From Citrobacter amalonaticus Y19 (GTDB taxonomy: Bacteria; Pseudomonadota; Gammaproteobacteria; Enterobacterales; Enterobacteriaceae): DNA of 64,000 bases. The stretch's first letter is position 1; each line of letters opens with the position of its first letter. The notes beneath the pieces are model-generated. The model worked only from the letters and a program-made list of their open reading frames with translations. It did no database searches and had not been told where the DNA came from. Where the stretch lies: assembly GCF_000981805.1 (NCBI RefSeq), contig NZ_CP011132.1:3286001-3350000 (forward strand). The letters are read 5' to 3'. The position numbers and the translations under genes are program-made. Below, piece after piece: positions 1-8,168 of the stretch.

Positions 1-667
1 TCAGCGCACGGGCGGTGTCGATCTCTTGCTCGCCCGGCAGCACGCCGCCTTTGAGTTTGAAATCTTTAAAGCCGTAGCGATCCTGCGAAGCTTCCGCCAG
101 GCGCACCACGGCGTCGCTGTTCAACGCTTCCTGATGGCGCAGGTGATACCAGTCGTGATTGCCCGGCGTGGCCTCCAGATAGGGCAGATCGGTTTTGGTG
201 CGATCGCCGACGTAGAAGAGATAGCCGAGCACGGTCACCGCATCGCGCTGTTTGCCAGGTCCCAACAGTTCGCAGACCGGCACGTTGAGCGCTTTACCCA
301 GCAGATCAAGCAGGGCAGCTTCCAGCGCGGCCACCGCGTTTACGCGCAGTTCGAAAGTCCATGCGCCTTTGCCGAAGGTATCAAAGTCAGCCGCCTGATT
401 GCCTTTGTGTACCTTCTGAACCACATTGTTCAGCCGGGCCACTTCCTGGCCGAGCACCATCGGAATGGCATCCACCAGCGTCTGGTAGATCACCTCACCG
501 CCCGGTGCTTCACCTACGCCGGTGTTGCCGGCGTTATCGGTGAGAACCACGATATTGCGGGTAAAATACGCATTATGCGCGCCGCCAATGTTGAGAAGCA
601 TACTGTCATGTCCGGCGACCGGAATGACCTTCATGTCCGTGATAACGGGACTGGATTGCGTCGTCAT
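1..667 (-). CDS. gudX: Glucarate dehydratase-related protein GudX (N-terminal part, runs off the window)
   Basis: Enolase-superfamily protein of the glucarate/galactarate pathway, paired with the true dehydratase GudD in E. coli. The frame reads leftwards from an ATG at 667-665 and is still open at base 1, giving about 222 residues (family about 446). The start MTTQSSPVITDMKVIPVAGH and the sequence around residues 100-125 match recalled E. coli GudX better than GudD. The KxK catalytic-type motif (KLK) is at about residues 204-206. The start codon overlaps the gudP stop by 4 nt (ATGA), so the two are translationally coupled in a gudPXD operon. The C-terminal half is outside the window, so its active-site residues cannot be judged. 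Confidence 0.9.
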   Translation of the reverse strand, partial: MTTQSSPVITDMKVIPVAGHDSMLLNIGGAHNAYFTRNIVVLTDNAGNTGVGEAPGGEVIYQTLVDAIPMVLGQEVARLNNVVQKVHKGNQAADFDTFGKGAWTFELRVNAVAALEAALLDLLGKALNVPVCELLGPGKQRDAVTVLGYLFYVGDRTKTDLPYLEATPGNHDWYHLRHQEALNSDAVVRLAEASQDRYGFKDFKLKGGVLPGEQEIDTARAL

Positions 668-2022
668 GATAGTTGTCCTGCGACAGGTTTCAGTTCGATA
701 CGTTTAATATCCCCCACCAGCACCAGATAGCTCAGTACCGCCACCAGGGCATGCACGCCCACATAGATCAGCGCGCCGTTAAAGGAGCCTGTCGTGCCGA
801 CGATATAGCCAATCGCGATGGGCGTTACGATACCGGAGATGTTGCCGAACATGTTGAACAGACCGCCACTCAGGCCGCTGATCTCTTTCGGTGCGGTATC
901 GGCCATCACCGCCCAGCCCAGCGCGCCGATGCCCTTGCCAAAGAACGCCAACGCCATGAAACCGATGATCATCCACTCAACGTTGACGTAGTTACAGAAC
1001 ACCATCACCATCGACAACAGCATCCCCATCACGATAGGCGTTTTACGCGCAATGTTCAGCGAGCCGGTCCGACGCATCAGCCAGTCGGAGATAATGCCGC
1101 CCAGCACTCCGCCGACAAATCCGCACACGGCCGGAACCGAGGCCACGAAGCCCGCTTTCAGGATCGACATGCCGCGAGCCTGCACCAGATAAACCGGGAA
1201 CCAGGTAATAAAGAAGTAAGTCAGCGCGTTAATGCAGTACTGGCCGATGTATACGCCGATCATCATGCGGGAACCCAGCAACTGCTTGATCTGCCCCCAC
1301 CTCACGCTAAACGGCTCTTTGGCTTTGGTGTCTTTCTGATCCATGTTGATCAGCGCACCGCCTTCTGCAATATATTCCAGCTCTTTCTTGTTCACGCCCG
1401 GATGCTGGTTTGGTTCGTGGATCACTTTCAGCCAGATAAAGCTGATAACAATCCCGAGGCCGCCCATAAAGAAGAACACGTGCGACCAACCCACTTCATG
1501 CGTCAGCCAGCCCATGATCGGGGCGAAAATAACGGTGGCAAAGTACTGTGCAGAGTTGAAGATCGCGACTGCCGTTCCCCTCTCCTGCGCCGGGAACCAG
1601 GCCGCGACAATACGACTGTTGCCGGGGAAGGACGGTGCTTCCGCCAGACCGACGAGGAAGCGCAGGGTAAACAGCGCAACGATAATGCCGAATCCGCTGA
1701 AGATATCGACGAAGCCCTGTAACAGGGTAAACATGGACCAGATGAAGATGGACCAGAAGTAAACACGTTTGGAACCAAAACGGTCCAGCAGCCAGCCGCC
1801 CGGGATCTGCCCGATAACGTAGGCCCATGAGAACGCAGAGAAAACGTACCCCATACCGACTGGATCCAGACCAATGTCTTTGGCCATCTCCGAACCGGCA
1901 ATGGATAAGGTGGCGCGGTCGCCATAGTTGAAGGAGGTGACGATAAACAACATCACCACTATCCAGTAGCGGGCATTTGTGCGTTTTTCCGCACTGCTCG
2001 CAGCCTGACTTAATGAACTCAT
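664..2022 (-). CDS. gudP: Glucarate/galactarate transporter GudP (MFS)
   Basis: Inner-membrane major facilitator of the anion:cation symporter family, importing D-glucarate, galactarate or glycerate with protons. The 452-residue protein has about 12 hydrophobic segments, a short charged N-terminus and the MFS loop GGWLLDRFGSKR near residue 75. Length and sequence agree with E. coli GudP (450 aa). It is the first gene of the unit continuing into gudX. In E. coli the operon is activated by CdaR in response to these sugar acids. I saw no CdaR site that I could define upstream. Confidence 0.95.
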   Translation of the reverse strand: MSSLSQAASSAEKRTNARYWIVVMLFIVTSFNYGDRATLSIAGSEMAKDIGLDPVGMGYVFSAFSWAYVIGQIPGGWLLDRFGSKRVYFWSIFIWSMFTLLQGFVDIFSGFGIIVALFTLRFLVGLAEAPSFPGNSRIVAAWFPAQERGTAVAIFNSAQYFATVIFAPIMGWLTHEVGWSHVFFFMGGLGIVISFIWLKVIHEPNQHPGVNKKELEYIAEGGALINMDQKDTKAKEPFSVRWGQIKQLLGSRMMIGVYIGQYCINALTYFFITWFPVYLVQARGMSILKAGFVASVPAVCGFVGGVLGGIISDWLMRRTGSLNIARKTPIVMGMLLSMVMVFCNYVNVEWMIIGFMALAFFGKGIGALGWAVMADTAPKEISGLSGGLFNMFGNISGIVTPIAIGYIVGTTGSFNGALIYVGVHALVAVLSYLVLVGDIKRIELKPVAGQLS

Positions 2023-2504
2023 TGTTGCACTCCTGAATTTTCGCGTTAGTCACGCTCACTCTGAACAGCACAACTGGTAGGGGATCAGAGGTGACGTTTC
2101 GTGTTTTTTTGCAGCTTTTATTAGGTCGTTCGCCTTGCTAACTGCATTTTTTTATTACTGGCAGGAGAAGTATAAAAAGCACCAGGTTCTTGCTCACCGT
2201 GCAAGAACCCAACATTTAGGCAACGTATCACTTATGTTTATGGCAAAAGCCCAGGGTGATGGAAGCGACTTCACGGAAATGAAAACATATAACGGAAATC
2301 GCGCGGGGCTTACGTGGAAAAGGCAGGAGTGTGAAACAGGTCGCTTGACCCTATGAAAACGCCCCTAAAAACCCTTCAATAACGAAGGCTTTTAGGGGCG
2401 TTTGCCTGAGGCTAACACGATTCAGTATTGGGTAGACTAGAGGCAGGTCGTTCCCGCGCCTGGTGTCACAAAGGAGTCCCTCCCGGTAGGGGGAGGGTTA
2501 ACTC
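2023..2504. other. Intergenic region upstream of gudP
   Basis: 482 bp without a convincing gene. It holds the gudP leader and promoter region on the right-to-left strand and the long bidirectional terminator at 2357-2403. Short open frames on the + strand here (for example 2135-2356 and 2428-2667) have no recognisable start context or family resemblance and cross the terminator or the yqcA end. Confidence 0.7.
2357..2403. terminator. Long perfect stem-loop, bidirectional terminator after yqcA
   Basis: A 14-bp perfect stem (left arm 2357-2370, right arm 2390-2403) with A/T-rich feet on both sides and a second CCTTC/GAAGG pairing inside the loop. It lies just downstream of the leftward syd/csrB/yqcC-truC-yqcA region and before the gudP promoter region. 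It would end transcription on the minus strand with a T-rich tail and could act in both directions. Confidence 0.8.
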
Positions 2505-2954
2505 TCAGGGTAAAAGGGTGCCCCAATGTTCAACCCAGGGATTGGATTCGCTTTCAGGCTCCGGGTGCTCGCTGGCATCAATCAGCAGCATTTCACCCAC
2601 GCGCTGTGCGCTCTGTTCCTGCAACAGGGCGTCAAACTGTTTACCGCCGTTGCAGAAATTGACGTAGCTGCTGTCACCCAACGCAATCACGCCGTAACGC
2701 AGATTGGGCTGAAAACCCAGTTGGTCTTTGATCCCCTGAAACAGCGGCACAATACTGTCAGGTAAGTCGCCCTGCCCGGTCGTGGAGGTGACCACCAGCA
2801 CGATTTTGTCCTGATATTCCTGCCAGTCCGTCAGTTCAGGATCTTCAAAAACGGTCGCTTTGTGCCCCTGAGCCGTCAGGATCGCTTCGGCCTCTTCGGC
2901 AACCAGCAGCGCATTGCCATACATCGTCCCGACAAAAATCCCAATTTCCGCCAT
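2505..2954 (-). CDS. yqcA: Flavodoxin-like protein YqcA
   Basis: Short-chain flavodoxin-family protein, predicted to bind FMN and act in cytoplasmic electron transfer; its partner is not firmly known. The 149-residue sequence starts MAEIGIFVGTMYGNA, with the flavodoxin P-loop-like TMYGNA near residues 10-15 and the ALGDSSYVNFCNGG flavin-binding segment near 92-105. Length matches E. coli YqcA. It follows truC by 6 nt and is the last gene of the yqcC-truC-yqcA unit, ending before the terminator at 2357-2403. MioC is a related family member elsewhere in the genome; the neighbourhood settles the identity as YqcA. Confidence 0.93.
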   Translation of the reverse strand: MAEIGIFVGTMYGNALLVAEEAEAILTAQGHKATVFEDPELTDWQEYQDKIVLVVTSTTGQGDLPDSIVPLFQGIKDQLGFQPNLRYGVIALGDSSYVNFCNGGKQFDALLQEQSAQRVGEMLLIDASEHPEPESESNPWVEHWGTLLP

Positions 2955-2960
2955 GCTTAA

Positions 2961-3755
2961 TTACTCCCTGGATGAAGAACTTATTCCTTCATCCTGACCT
3001 GCTGGCTCACTTAACTCAACCCTTTCATTCTCAGGGAGAAGTCCCTGCCAGCCAAAGTGTGATAATGCCTGCATCCAGACCGTATCCAGCCCCGCATGAA
3101 TCGTCAACGGTTCACCGGTAAACGGATGCGTCAGCGAAAGCTGACTGGCGTGCAGCATCAGCCGGTTGCAGCCAAAGTATTCCGCCGCGCTGCGGTTCTG
3201 TCGCAAATCGCCATGCTTGCTGTCGCCAATAATCGGATGGCGCAGGTGCGCCAGATGACGTCTGAGCTGATGTTTGCGTCCTGTTTGTGGATCCAGTTCC
3301 ACCAGTCCGTAACGCGTCGTCGGATAACGTCCGGTCGCCACGGGCATTTCAACGGTAGCGAGACCGCGGTAATGGGTCACGGCAGGCTGCGGGTCCTTGT
3401 TTTCGCGGGCAAACTTATCGGCGATTTTATCCAGTTCTTCCACCAGCGGATAATCGAGTACCGCCTCCTCCATCAACCATCCACGGACAATAGCGTGATA
3501 GCGTTTTTGCATCTGATGTTGCTCAAACTGCTGCGCGAGACGGCGTCCGGCTTCGCTGGATAACCCCATCAGCAGCACACCGGATGTCGGTCTGTCGAGG
3601 CGATGGGCGGTAAACACATGCTGACCAATCTGGTCACGCACGGTTTGCATCACCACCACTTTTTCGTCGCGATCCAGCCAACTGCGGTGCACCAGCCAGC
3701 CGGATGGTTTGTTGACCGCAACCAGCCACTCGTCCTGATACAAAATTTCCAGCAT
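2961..3755 (-). CDS. truC: tRNA pseudouridine(65) synthase TruC
   Basis: RluA-family pseudouridine synthase that converts U65 in the T-stem of certain tRNAs. The 264-residue protein has the signature HRLDRPTSG with catalytic Asp at residue 54 and the later GRKHQLRRHL segment typical of the family. Its ATG shares one base with the yqcC stop (TGATG arrangement), implying coupled translation. The acidic, serine-rich C-terminal tail is slightly longer than I recall for E. coli TruC (260 aa). No unusual features otherwise. Confidence 0.95.
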   Translation of the reverse strand: MLEILYQDEWLVAVNKPSGWLVHRSWLDRDEKVVVMQTVRDQIGQHVFTAHRLDRPTSGVLLMGLSSEAGRRLAQQFEQHQMQKRYHAIVRGWLMEEAVLDYPLVEELDKIADKFARENKDPQPAVTHYRGLATVEMPVATGRYPTTRYGLVELDPQTGRKHQLRRHLAHLRHPIIGDSKHGDLRQNRSAAEYFGCNRLMLHASQLSLTHPFTGEPLTIHAGLDTVWMQALSHFGWQGLLPENERVELSEPAGQDEGISSSSRE

Positions 3756-4084
3756 CAGGATTTATCTTGCGCGAAAAGCGCATCCAGTGCCTGCAACGCC
3801 GCCAGCAGGATTTCACGCTGCGGATGATCGGCGGTCAGCGCCATTTCGTAGTATGGCGTGACGGCAAACGCCTCGGGCAGCGGTTGCGCGCTGTCCAGTA
3901 GATCATGCATACGGGGGATCAGAACCCATTGCAGCCACTCAAGCGGCTCCATCGTATCCATACAAAACGGTTGGGTGCTGGTAAACAGGTGGGTTTCGGG
4001 TTCATCCATCCGCCAGTGTTGATGTTCACGCAGCAACGCTTCAAGTGCATGGAGCTGCTGACGCACACGGTCATGAGTCGTCAT
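3755..4084 (-). CDS. yqcC: YqcC family protein (DUF446)
   Basis: Small cytoplasmic protein of unknown function, 109 residues from the ATG at 4084 (MTTHDRVRQQLHALE...). The frame is open further upstream into the csrB terminator, but this start reproduces the E. coli length and lies outside the sRNA. The family sequence WLQWVLIPRMHDLLD is present in the middle. It begins the yqcC-truC-yqcA operon and sits directly downstream of csrB on the same strand. No catalytic motif is visible, so no function is assigned. Confidence 0.9.
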   Translation of the reverse strand: MTTHDRVRQQLHALEALLREHQHWRMDEPETHLFTSTQPFCMDTMEPLEWLQWVLIPRMHDLLDSAQPLPEAFAVTPYYEMALTADHPQREILLAALQALDALFAQDKS

Positions 4085-4144
4085 GAAAGTCACCTCAATG
4101 ATGAAAAATCTGGCGCGAAGGATACCACCAGTAAAAAAAGAAAC

Positions 4145-4512
4145 AAAAAAAAGGGAGCACTGTAAAAACAGTGCTCCCGGTTCGTTTCGCAGCATTCCAG
4201 CTACTTTTCGTGCTCCCTGCTCATCCGTGACAACTTTTCCTGTGGTCTTGCGACCTGTTGTTCATCCTGAACATTTGCATCCTGCACCACACCACCCCGA
4301 TGTGATTACTTCATCCTGAAGCATCCTGGCCATCCTGACCCACCGACTATCCTGACCGGCTCTCGTTCTCCTTCCTGGAGGTGTCCTTTAACGCGCTCCT
4401 GCGTTTTCCACTTCACTTCATCCTGAAGCCTTTCCCTGTAACACCGTCCTGGTGTGTCCTGCCGAAGTGCCATCATCCTGATGTTCACTTCGTTGTGCGA
4501 CTCCCTGTCGAC
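4145..4512 (-). ncRNA. csrB: CsrB regulatory RNA (CsrA sponge)
   Basis: CsrB sequesters the translational regulator CsrA through many GGA motifs in stem-loop tops. The RNA reads leftwards from about 4512 (5' GTCGACAGGGAGTC) to a terminator hairpin whose arms GGGAGCACTG/CAGTGCTCCC end in a T run at 4145-4152. By hand I count about 22 GGA motifs on this strand, many as CAGGATG/CAGGA, equal to the known E. coli number. It lies between syd and yqcC exactly as in E. coli. The length of about 368 nt is as expected. The 5' end is inferred from similarity to E. coli. Confidence 0.97.
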
Positions 4513-4685
4513 GTAGATAGAATCGCCTTTTTCACGCCGTCTTACAAGGTGCTTATAGGCAATGCCTTAAGGAAAATTTCATATGAAAGTTGACAGAAAA
4601 TGATTAACTTGATGATTTATTAGAATATTAGCGTTTTTTGTTTCGCAATGTCTTCATTTATCACCTGGCGATCTCCTACAGGGCT

Positions 4686-4703
4686 TGTAAGAGATCTCTC
4701 ACA
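4686..4703. promoter_or_regulatory. UvrY (SirA) binding site upstream of csrB
   Basis: The 18-bp imperfect palindrome TGTAAGAGATCTCTCACA lies about 175-190 nt upstream of the csrB start. It matches the TGTAAG-N6-CTTACA type element that the BarA/UvrY response regulator binds far upstream of csrB in E. coli and Salmonella. The site falls in the 513-4722 tail between csrB and the syd stop (4513-4722), which holds no gene. Confidence 0.75.
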
Positions 4704-4722
4704 CGCTGATGGGGTAAATGGA

Positions 4723-5268
4723 TTACAGAAGAGGCTTAAGTCGCGTAAGGAAATCCGCAAGAGAAGGCGCCAGAACGGAACGATTACGGGTTCCCAGCGT
4801 TTCTTTGATCACTTCACCGGACAGATTGCACAGTGAAATCACCTCCAGTTCATTGTCCAGCGTGGCAATAAAGAGGGTCGGCGACAGTTTCAAACGTTTC
4901 TGCGTCACCAGATGACCAATCAGGTTCTCCTGAACCCGTCTGAAATCATCCGCGCTCCAGGTCTGCAACAGCATCAGCGTTTCACTGGCCAACTGCGCGC
5001 GCATGTCCCCGGCAAACTGCGTGGTATAAAATGCATGAAGCGCTGGTTGTATCACAATATCGAAGGCACGTTCAACCGCGTTTACATTCTGTTCACCTTC
5101 GAACGGCTGCGGTTGCCAGTAAACGGCATCACGGGTGGTAGAAATAATGCACGGCGAAGGCACGCCATATAGTTCTTCACTCATGGGCCAGCTTGCGTGT
5201 TTTTCGTGCCATGCGTCGCAGTAGCGCGTCGTAAAGTCCTTCAGGGCCAGGGCTGTCTGTTCGTCCAC
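4723..5268 (-). CDS. syd: SecY-interacting protein Syd
   Basis: Cytoplasmic, membrane-peripheral protein that binds SecY and is thought to monitor translocon assembly. The 181 residues match E. coli Syd along the whole length, including YGVPSPCIISTT and QENLIGHLVTQKRLK. The start codon is GTG at 5268-5266. It is transcribed away from queF, 68 bp separating the two starts, so both promoters lie in that short gap. Nothing is truncated. Confidence 0.95.
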   Translation of the reverse strand: MDEQTALALKDFTTRYCDAWHEKHASWPMSEELYGVPSPCIISTTRDAVYWQPQPFEGEQNVNAVERAFDIVIQPALHAFYTTQFAGDMRAQLASETLMLLQTWSADDFRRVQENLIGHLVTQKRLKLSPTLFIATLDNELEVISLCNLSGEVIKETLGTRNRSVLAPSLADFLTRLKPLL

Positions 5269-5336
5269 CGGTTTCTCTCTTCATAAAAGCCAGGATACAC
5301 TTGTCGCATAGTGTATCTGGTTTATGACGGTGAAAC

Positions 5337-6185
5337 ATGTCTTCTTATGAAAACCATCAGGCTCTTGACGGCCTGACGCTCGGTAAATCAACGGATTACC
5401 GGGATCTTTACGACCCCAGCCTGCTACAGGGCGTGCCCCGCAGTCTGAATCGCGACCCGCTGGGACTAAAAGCAGACAGTCTGCCGTTTCACGGTGCCGA
5501 TATCTGGACGCTGTATGAGCTGTCATGGCTGAATGCCAGGGGATTACCGCAGGTGGCGGTAGGCCATGTAGAACTGGATTACACCAGCGTTAATTTGATT
5601 GAATCCAAGAGTTTTAAGCTGTACCTGAACAGCTTCAACCAGACGCGGTTTGACTCCTGGGAAGCGGTACAACAGACGCTGGAAAACGATCTGCGCGCCT
5701 GTGCCGAAGGGGATGTGACCGTAGCGTTGTACCGTCTCGACGAACTGGAAGGACAACCTGTCGCGCACTTTCACGGCGCCTGCATTGATTTTCAAGACAT
5801 CGACATCGATAACTACCAGTTCACCACTGACCCTCTGCAGTCCGCCGCCAGTGGGGAAAAAGTGGTGGAAGAGACGCTGGTAAGCCATCTATTGAAATCA
5901 AACTGCCTGATCACCCATCAGCCGGACTGGGGCTCCATACAAATTCAGTATCGCGGACGTAAAATTGACAGAGAGAAGTTGCTCCGTTATCTGGTTTCTT
6001 TTCGCCATCATAATGAGTTCCACGAGCAGTGCGTGGAACGCATTTTCAATGATCTGCTACGCTTCTGCCAGCCTGAGAAACTGAGCGTTTATGCGCGCTA
6101 TACGCGCCGTGGCGGTCTGGATATTAATCCATGGCGGAGCAACACCAACTTCGTTCCGGCAACCGGCAGATTAGTTCGACAGTAA
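5337..6185 (+). CDS. queF: NADPH-dependent 7-cyano-7-deazaguanine reductase QueF
   Basis: Reduces preQ0 to preQ1 with NADPH in queuosine biosynthesis, a unimodular/bimodular tunnelling-fold enzyme of the long type. The 282-residue protein has the catalytic Cys190 and Asp197 in LKSNCLITHQPDWGS, and the NADPH-binding E-S-K-S-F-K motif at about residues 89-94. Length equals E. coli QueF. It is monocistronic, divergent from syd. I saw no preQ1 riboswitch in the short leader. Confidence 0.96.
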   Translation: MSSYENHQALDGLTLGKSTDYRDLYDPSLLQGVPRSLNRDPLGLKADSLPFHGADIWTLYELSWLNARGLPQVAVGHVELDYTSVNLIESKSFKLYLNSFNQTRFDSWEAVQQTLENDLRACAEGDVTVALYRLDELEGQPVAHFHGACIDFQDIDIDNYQFTTDPLQSAASGEKVVEETLVSHLLKSNCLITHQPDWGSIQIQYRGRKIDREKLLRYLVSFRHHNEFHEQCVERIFNDLLRFCQPEKLSVYARYTRRGGLDINPWRSNTNFVPATGRLVRQ

Positions 6186-6297
6186 ATTATTTCACCATTT
6201 TGCGTGTCCGATTCCACGCGCAAGGTTGTGAAAGGTCATAAGCCAGGGCTATTGTAATCTACAGGGAATGACGTTTTGCGTCCCATAAGGAGTTTAC

Positions 6298-7662
6298 TTG
6301 ATTACACATATTAGCCCGCTTGGCTCAATGGACATGTTGTCGCAGCTGGAAGTCGATATGCTTAAACGCACGGCCAGCAGCGACCTGTATCAACTGTTTC
6401 GTAACTGTTCGCTTGCCGTTTTAAACTCCGGCAGTCTGACTGACAACAGCAAAGAGCTGCTGTCCCGCTTTGAAAGTTTCGACATTAACGTGCTGCGTCG
6501 CGAACGCGGTGTGAAGCTGGAACTGATCAACCCGCCAGAAGATGCTTTCGTCGATGGTCGTATCATCCGTGCGCTGCAGGCAAACCTGTTTGCCGTGCTG
6601 CGCGACATTCTGTTCGTTAATGGTCAGATTCATAACGCGGGCCGTTTCCAGCATCTGGATCTCGAAAGCTCCGTGCACATTACTAACCTGGTGTTCTCTA
6701 TTTTGCGAAATGCCAGAGCGCTGCACGTGGGCGAAGCGCCAAACATGGTTGTCTGCTGGGGCGGCCACTCCATTAATGAAAACGAATACCTGTACGCCAG
6801 ACGCGTCGGGACGCAGTTAGGTCTGCGCGAGCTGAACATCTGCACCGGCTGCGGACCCGGTGCGATGGAAGCGCCCATGAAAGGCGCGGCGGTGGGTCAT
6901 GCTCAGCAGCGTTATAAAGACAGCCGTTTTATTGGGATGACCGAACCATCGATTATCGCCGCTGAACCGCCGAACCCGCTGGTTAACGAACTGATCATCA
7001 TGCCGGACATTGAAAAACGTCTGGAAGCTTTCGTGCGTATCGCCCACGGCATTATCATCTTCCCGGGCGGCGTGGGAACGGCAGAAGAGCTGCTGTATCT
7101 GCTGGGGATCCTGATGAACCCGGCGAACAAGGATCAGGTTCTGCCACTCATCCTGACCGGCCCGAAAGAGAGTGCCGACTACTTCCGTGTGCTGGATGAG
7201 TTCATCGTGCATACGTTGGGAGAAGCCGCGCGCGCGCATTACCGCATTATCATTGATGACGCGGCTGAAGTGGCGCGCCTGATGAAAAAAGCGATGCCGC
7301 TGGTGAAAGAGAATCGTCGTGACACCGGTGATGCCTACAGCTTCAACTGGTCGATTCGTATCACGCCGGATCTGCAAATGCCGTTCGAACCGTCCCACGA
7401 GAACATGGCCAACCTGAAGCTGTACCCTGACCAACCGGTTGAGGTGCTGGCGGCAGACCTGCGTCGCGCCTTCTCCGGGATTGTGGCGGGTAACGTCAAG
7501 GAAATGGGCATCCGCGCTATTGAAGAGTTTGGTCCATACAAAATCCATGGCGACAGTGAAATGATGCGTCGCATGGACGATCTCCTGCAAGGTTTTGTCG
7601 CGCAGCACCGTATGAAGCTACCCGGCACCGCGTACATCCCCTGCTACGAAATCAGCGCCTGA
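6298..7662 (+). CDS. ppnN: Pyrimidine/purine-5'-monophosphate nucleosidase PpnN (YgdH)
   Basis: Cleaves nucleoside monophosphates at the N-glycosidic bond, giving free base and ribose 5-phosphate; in E. coli it is stimulated by (p)ppGpp. The 454-residue protein starts with TTG at 6298 (preceded by AAGGAG, 6287-6292), giving the same N-terminus MITHISPLGSMDML as E. coli. The central lysine-decarboxylase-like (LOG) nucleosidase motif FPGGVGTAEELLYLLG is present. An intrinsic terminator follows at 7684-7714. Confidence 0.95.
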   Translation: MITHISPLGSMDMLSQLEVDMLKRTASSDLYQLFRNCSLAVLNSGSLTDNSKELLSRFESFDINVLRRERGVKLELINPPEDAFVDGRIIRALQANLFAVLRDILFVNGQIHNAGRFQHLDLESSVHITNLVFSILRNARALHVGEAPNMVVCWGGHSINENEYLYARRVGTQLGLRELNICTGCGPGAMEAPMKGAAVGHAQQRYKDSRFIGMTEPSIIAAEPPNPLVNELIIMPDIEKRLEAFVRIAHGIIIFPGGVGTAEELLYLLGILMNPANKDQVLPLILTGPKESADYFRVLDEFIVHTLGEAARAHYRIIIDDAAEVARLMKKAMPLVKENRRDTGDAYSFNWSIRITPDLQMPFEPSHENMANLKLYPDQPVEVLAADLRRAFSGIVAGNVKEMGIRAIEEFGPYKIHGDSEMMRRMDDLLQGFVAQHRMKLPGTAYIPCYEISA

Positions 7663-7683
7663 CGCGAAACGCGTTTCATGAAC

Positions 7684-7714
7684 CGGGAGCGGCTGATGGC
7701 CCTCCCGTTTTTTT
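7684..7714 (+). terminator. Intrinsic terminator after ppnN
   Basis: CGGGAG (7684-7689) pairs with CTCCCG (7702-7707), followed by a run of seven T to 7714, 20 bp after the ppnN stop. Confidence 0.85.
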
Positions 7715-8168
7715 ATGATTACCAAAGAGATAACGTCTTTGCTTTATTAAGGCTGTTAATACATCATACAAAAATTATCGCAACGCAAACGATTACCCAC
7801 CTAATGCAACCGCGTTTTATCAGCCGAAATTTAACTTAGTCATCACAAACCACCAGAAATGACGCGTTTTACAACGCAACCTCCGTATCTGCCTTGCGAT
7901 GCTTTCGGTCGATATGTCGTTAATGCTAGCCTTCGCGCGCGTAAATTCGCTGTGATGATTTTTTAACAGACTAATGATCCAAACATATCCACGTTAGAAG
8001 TGGATTATTGCATTTGGGATCGCGATCACTGATAGATTCATTAGTTAAATGTATCTTTCTGCCCGCAAATTACTACGGTTAAAAATTTTATAAAAATCGT
8101 CATTGCAAGAATTTCGTTTTACGGTCAGGAATTTTTTCCTGATTTTTAGCTTCCTCCAGGAGAAACAG
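7715..8168. other. Intergenic region upstream of sdaC
   Basis: About 450 bp without a gene. The left part is AT-rich with no recognised element. The right part carries the CRP-like site (8015-8030), a -10-like TATCTT (8052-8057) and a long leader to the sdaC ATG. E. coli sdaC is known to be controlled by CRP and Lrp; I could not place an Lrp site by eye. Confidence 0.6.
8015..8030 (+). promoter_or_regulatory. CRP-like site and promoter of sdaCB
   Basis: TGGGATCGCGATCACT matches TGTGA-N6-TCACA in 8 of 10 positions. A -10-like TATCTT at 8052-8057 would put the transcription start near 8064, so the site centre (8022.5) would be near -41.5, the class II activator position. The start point is inferred, not shown. 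Confidence 0.55.

Noticed and set aside
673..1722. Long + strand frame of 349 codons across gudP
   Set aside because: Antisense shadow of gudP; low-complexity His/Gln-rich product, no ribosome site.
4200..4512. Repeated CATCCTG units that look like a repeat or CRISPR-like array
   Set aside because: Spacing and flanks are irregular; on the minus strand they are the CAGGATG loops of CsrB, in its conserved position and with its terminator.
5269..5336. preQ1 riboswitch before queF
   Set aside because: The 68-bp leader holds no stem-pseudoknot pattern I could recognise, and E. coli queF is not riboswitch-controlled.
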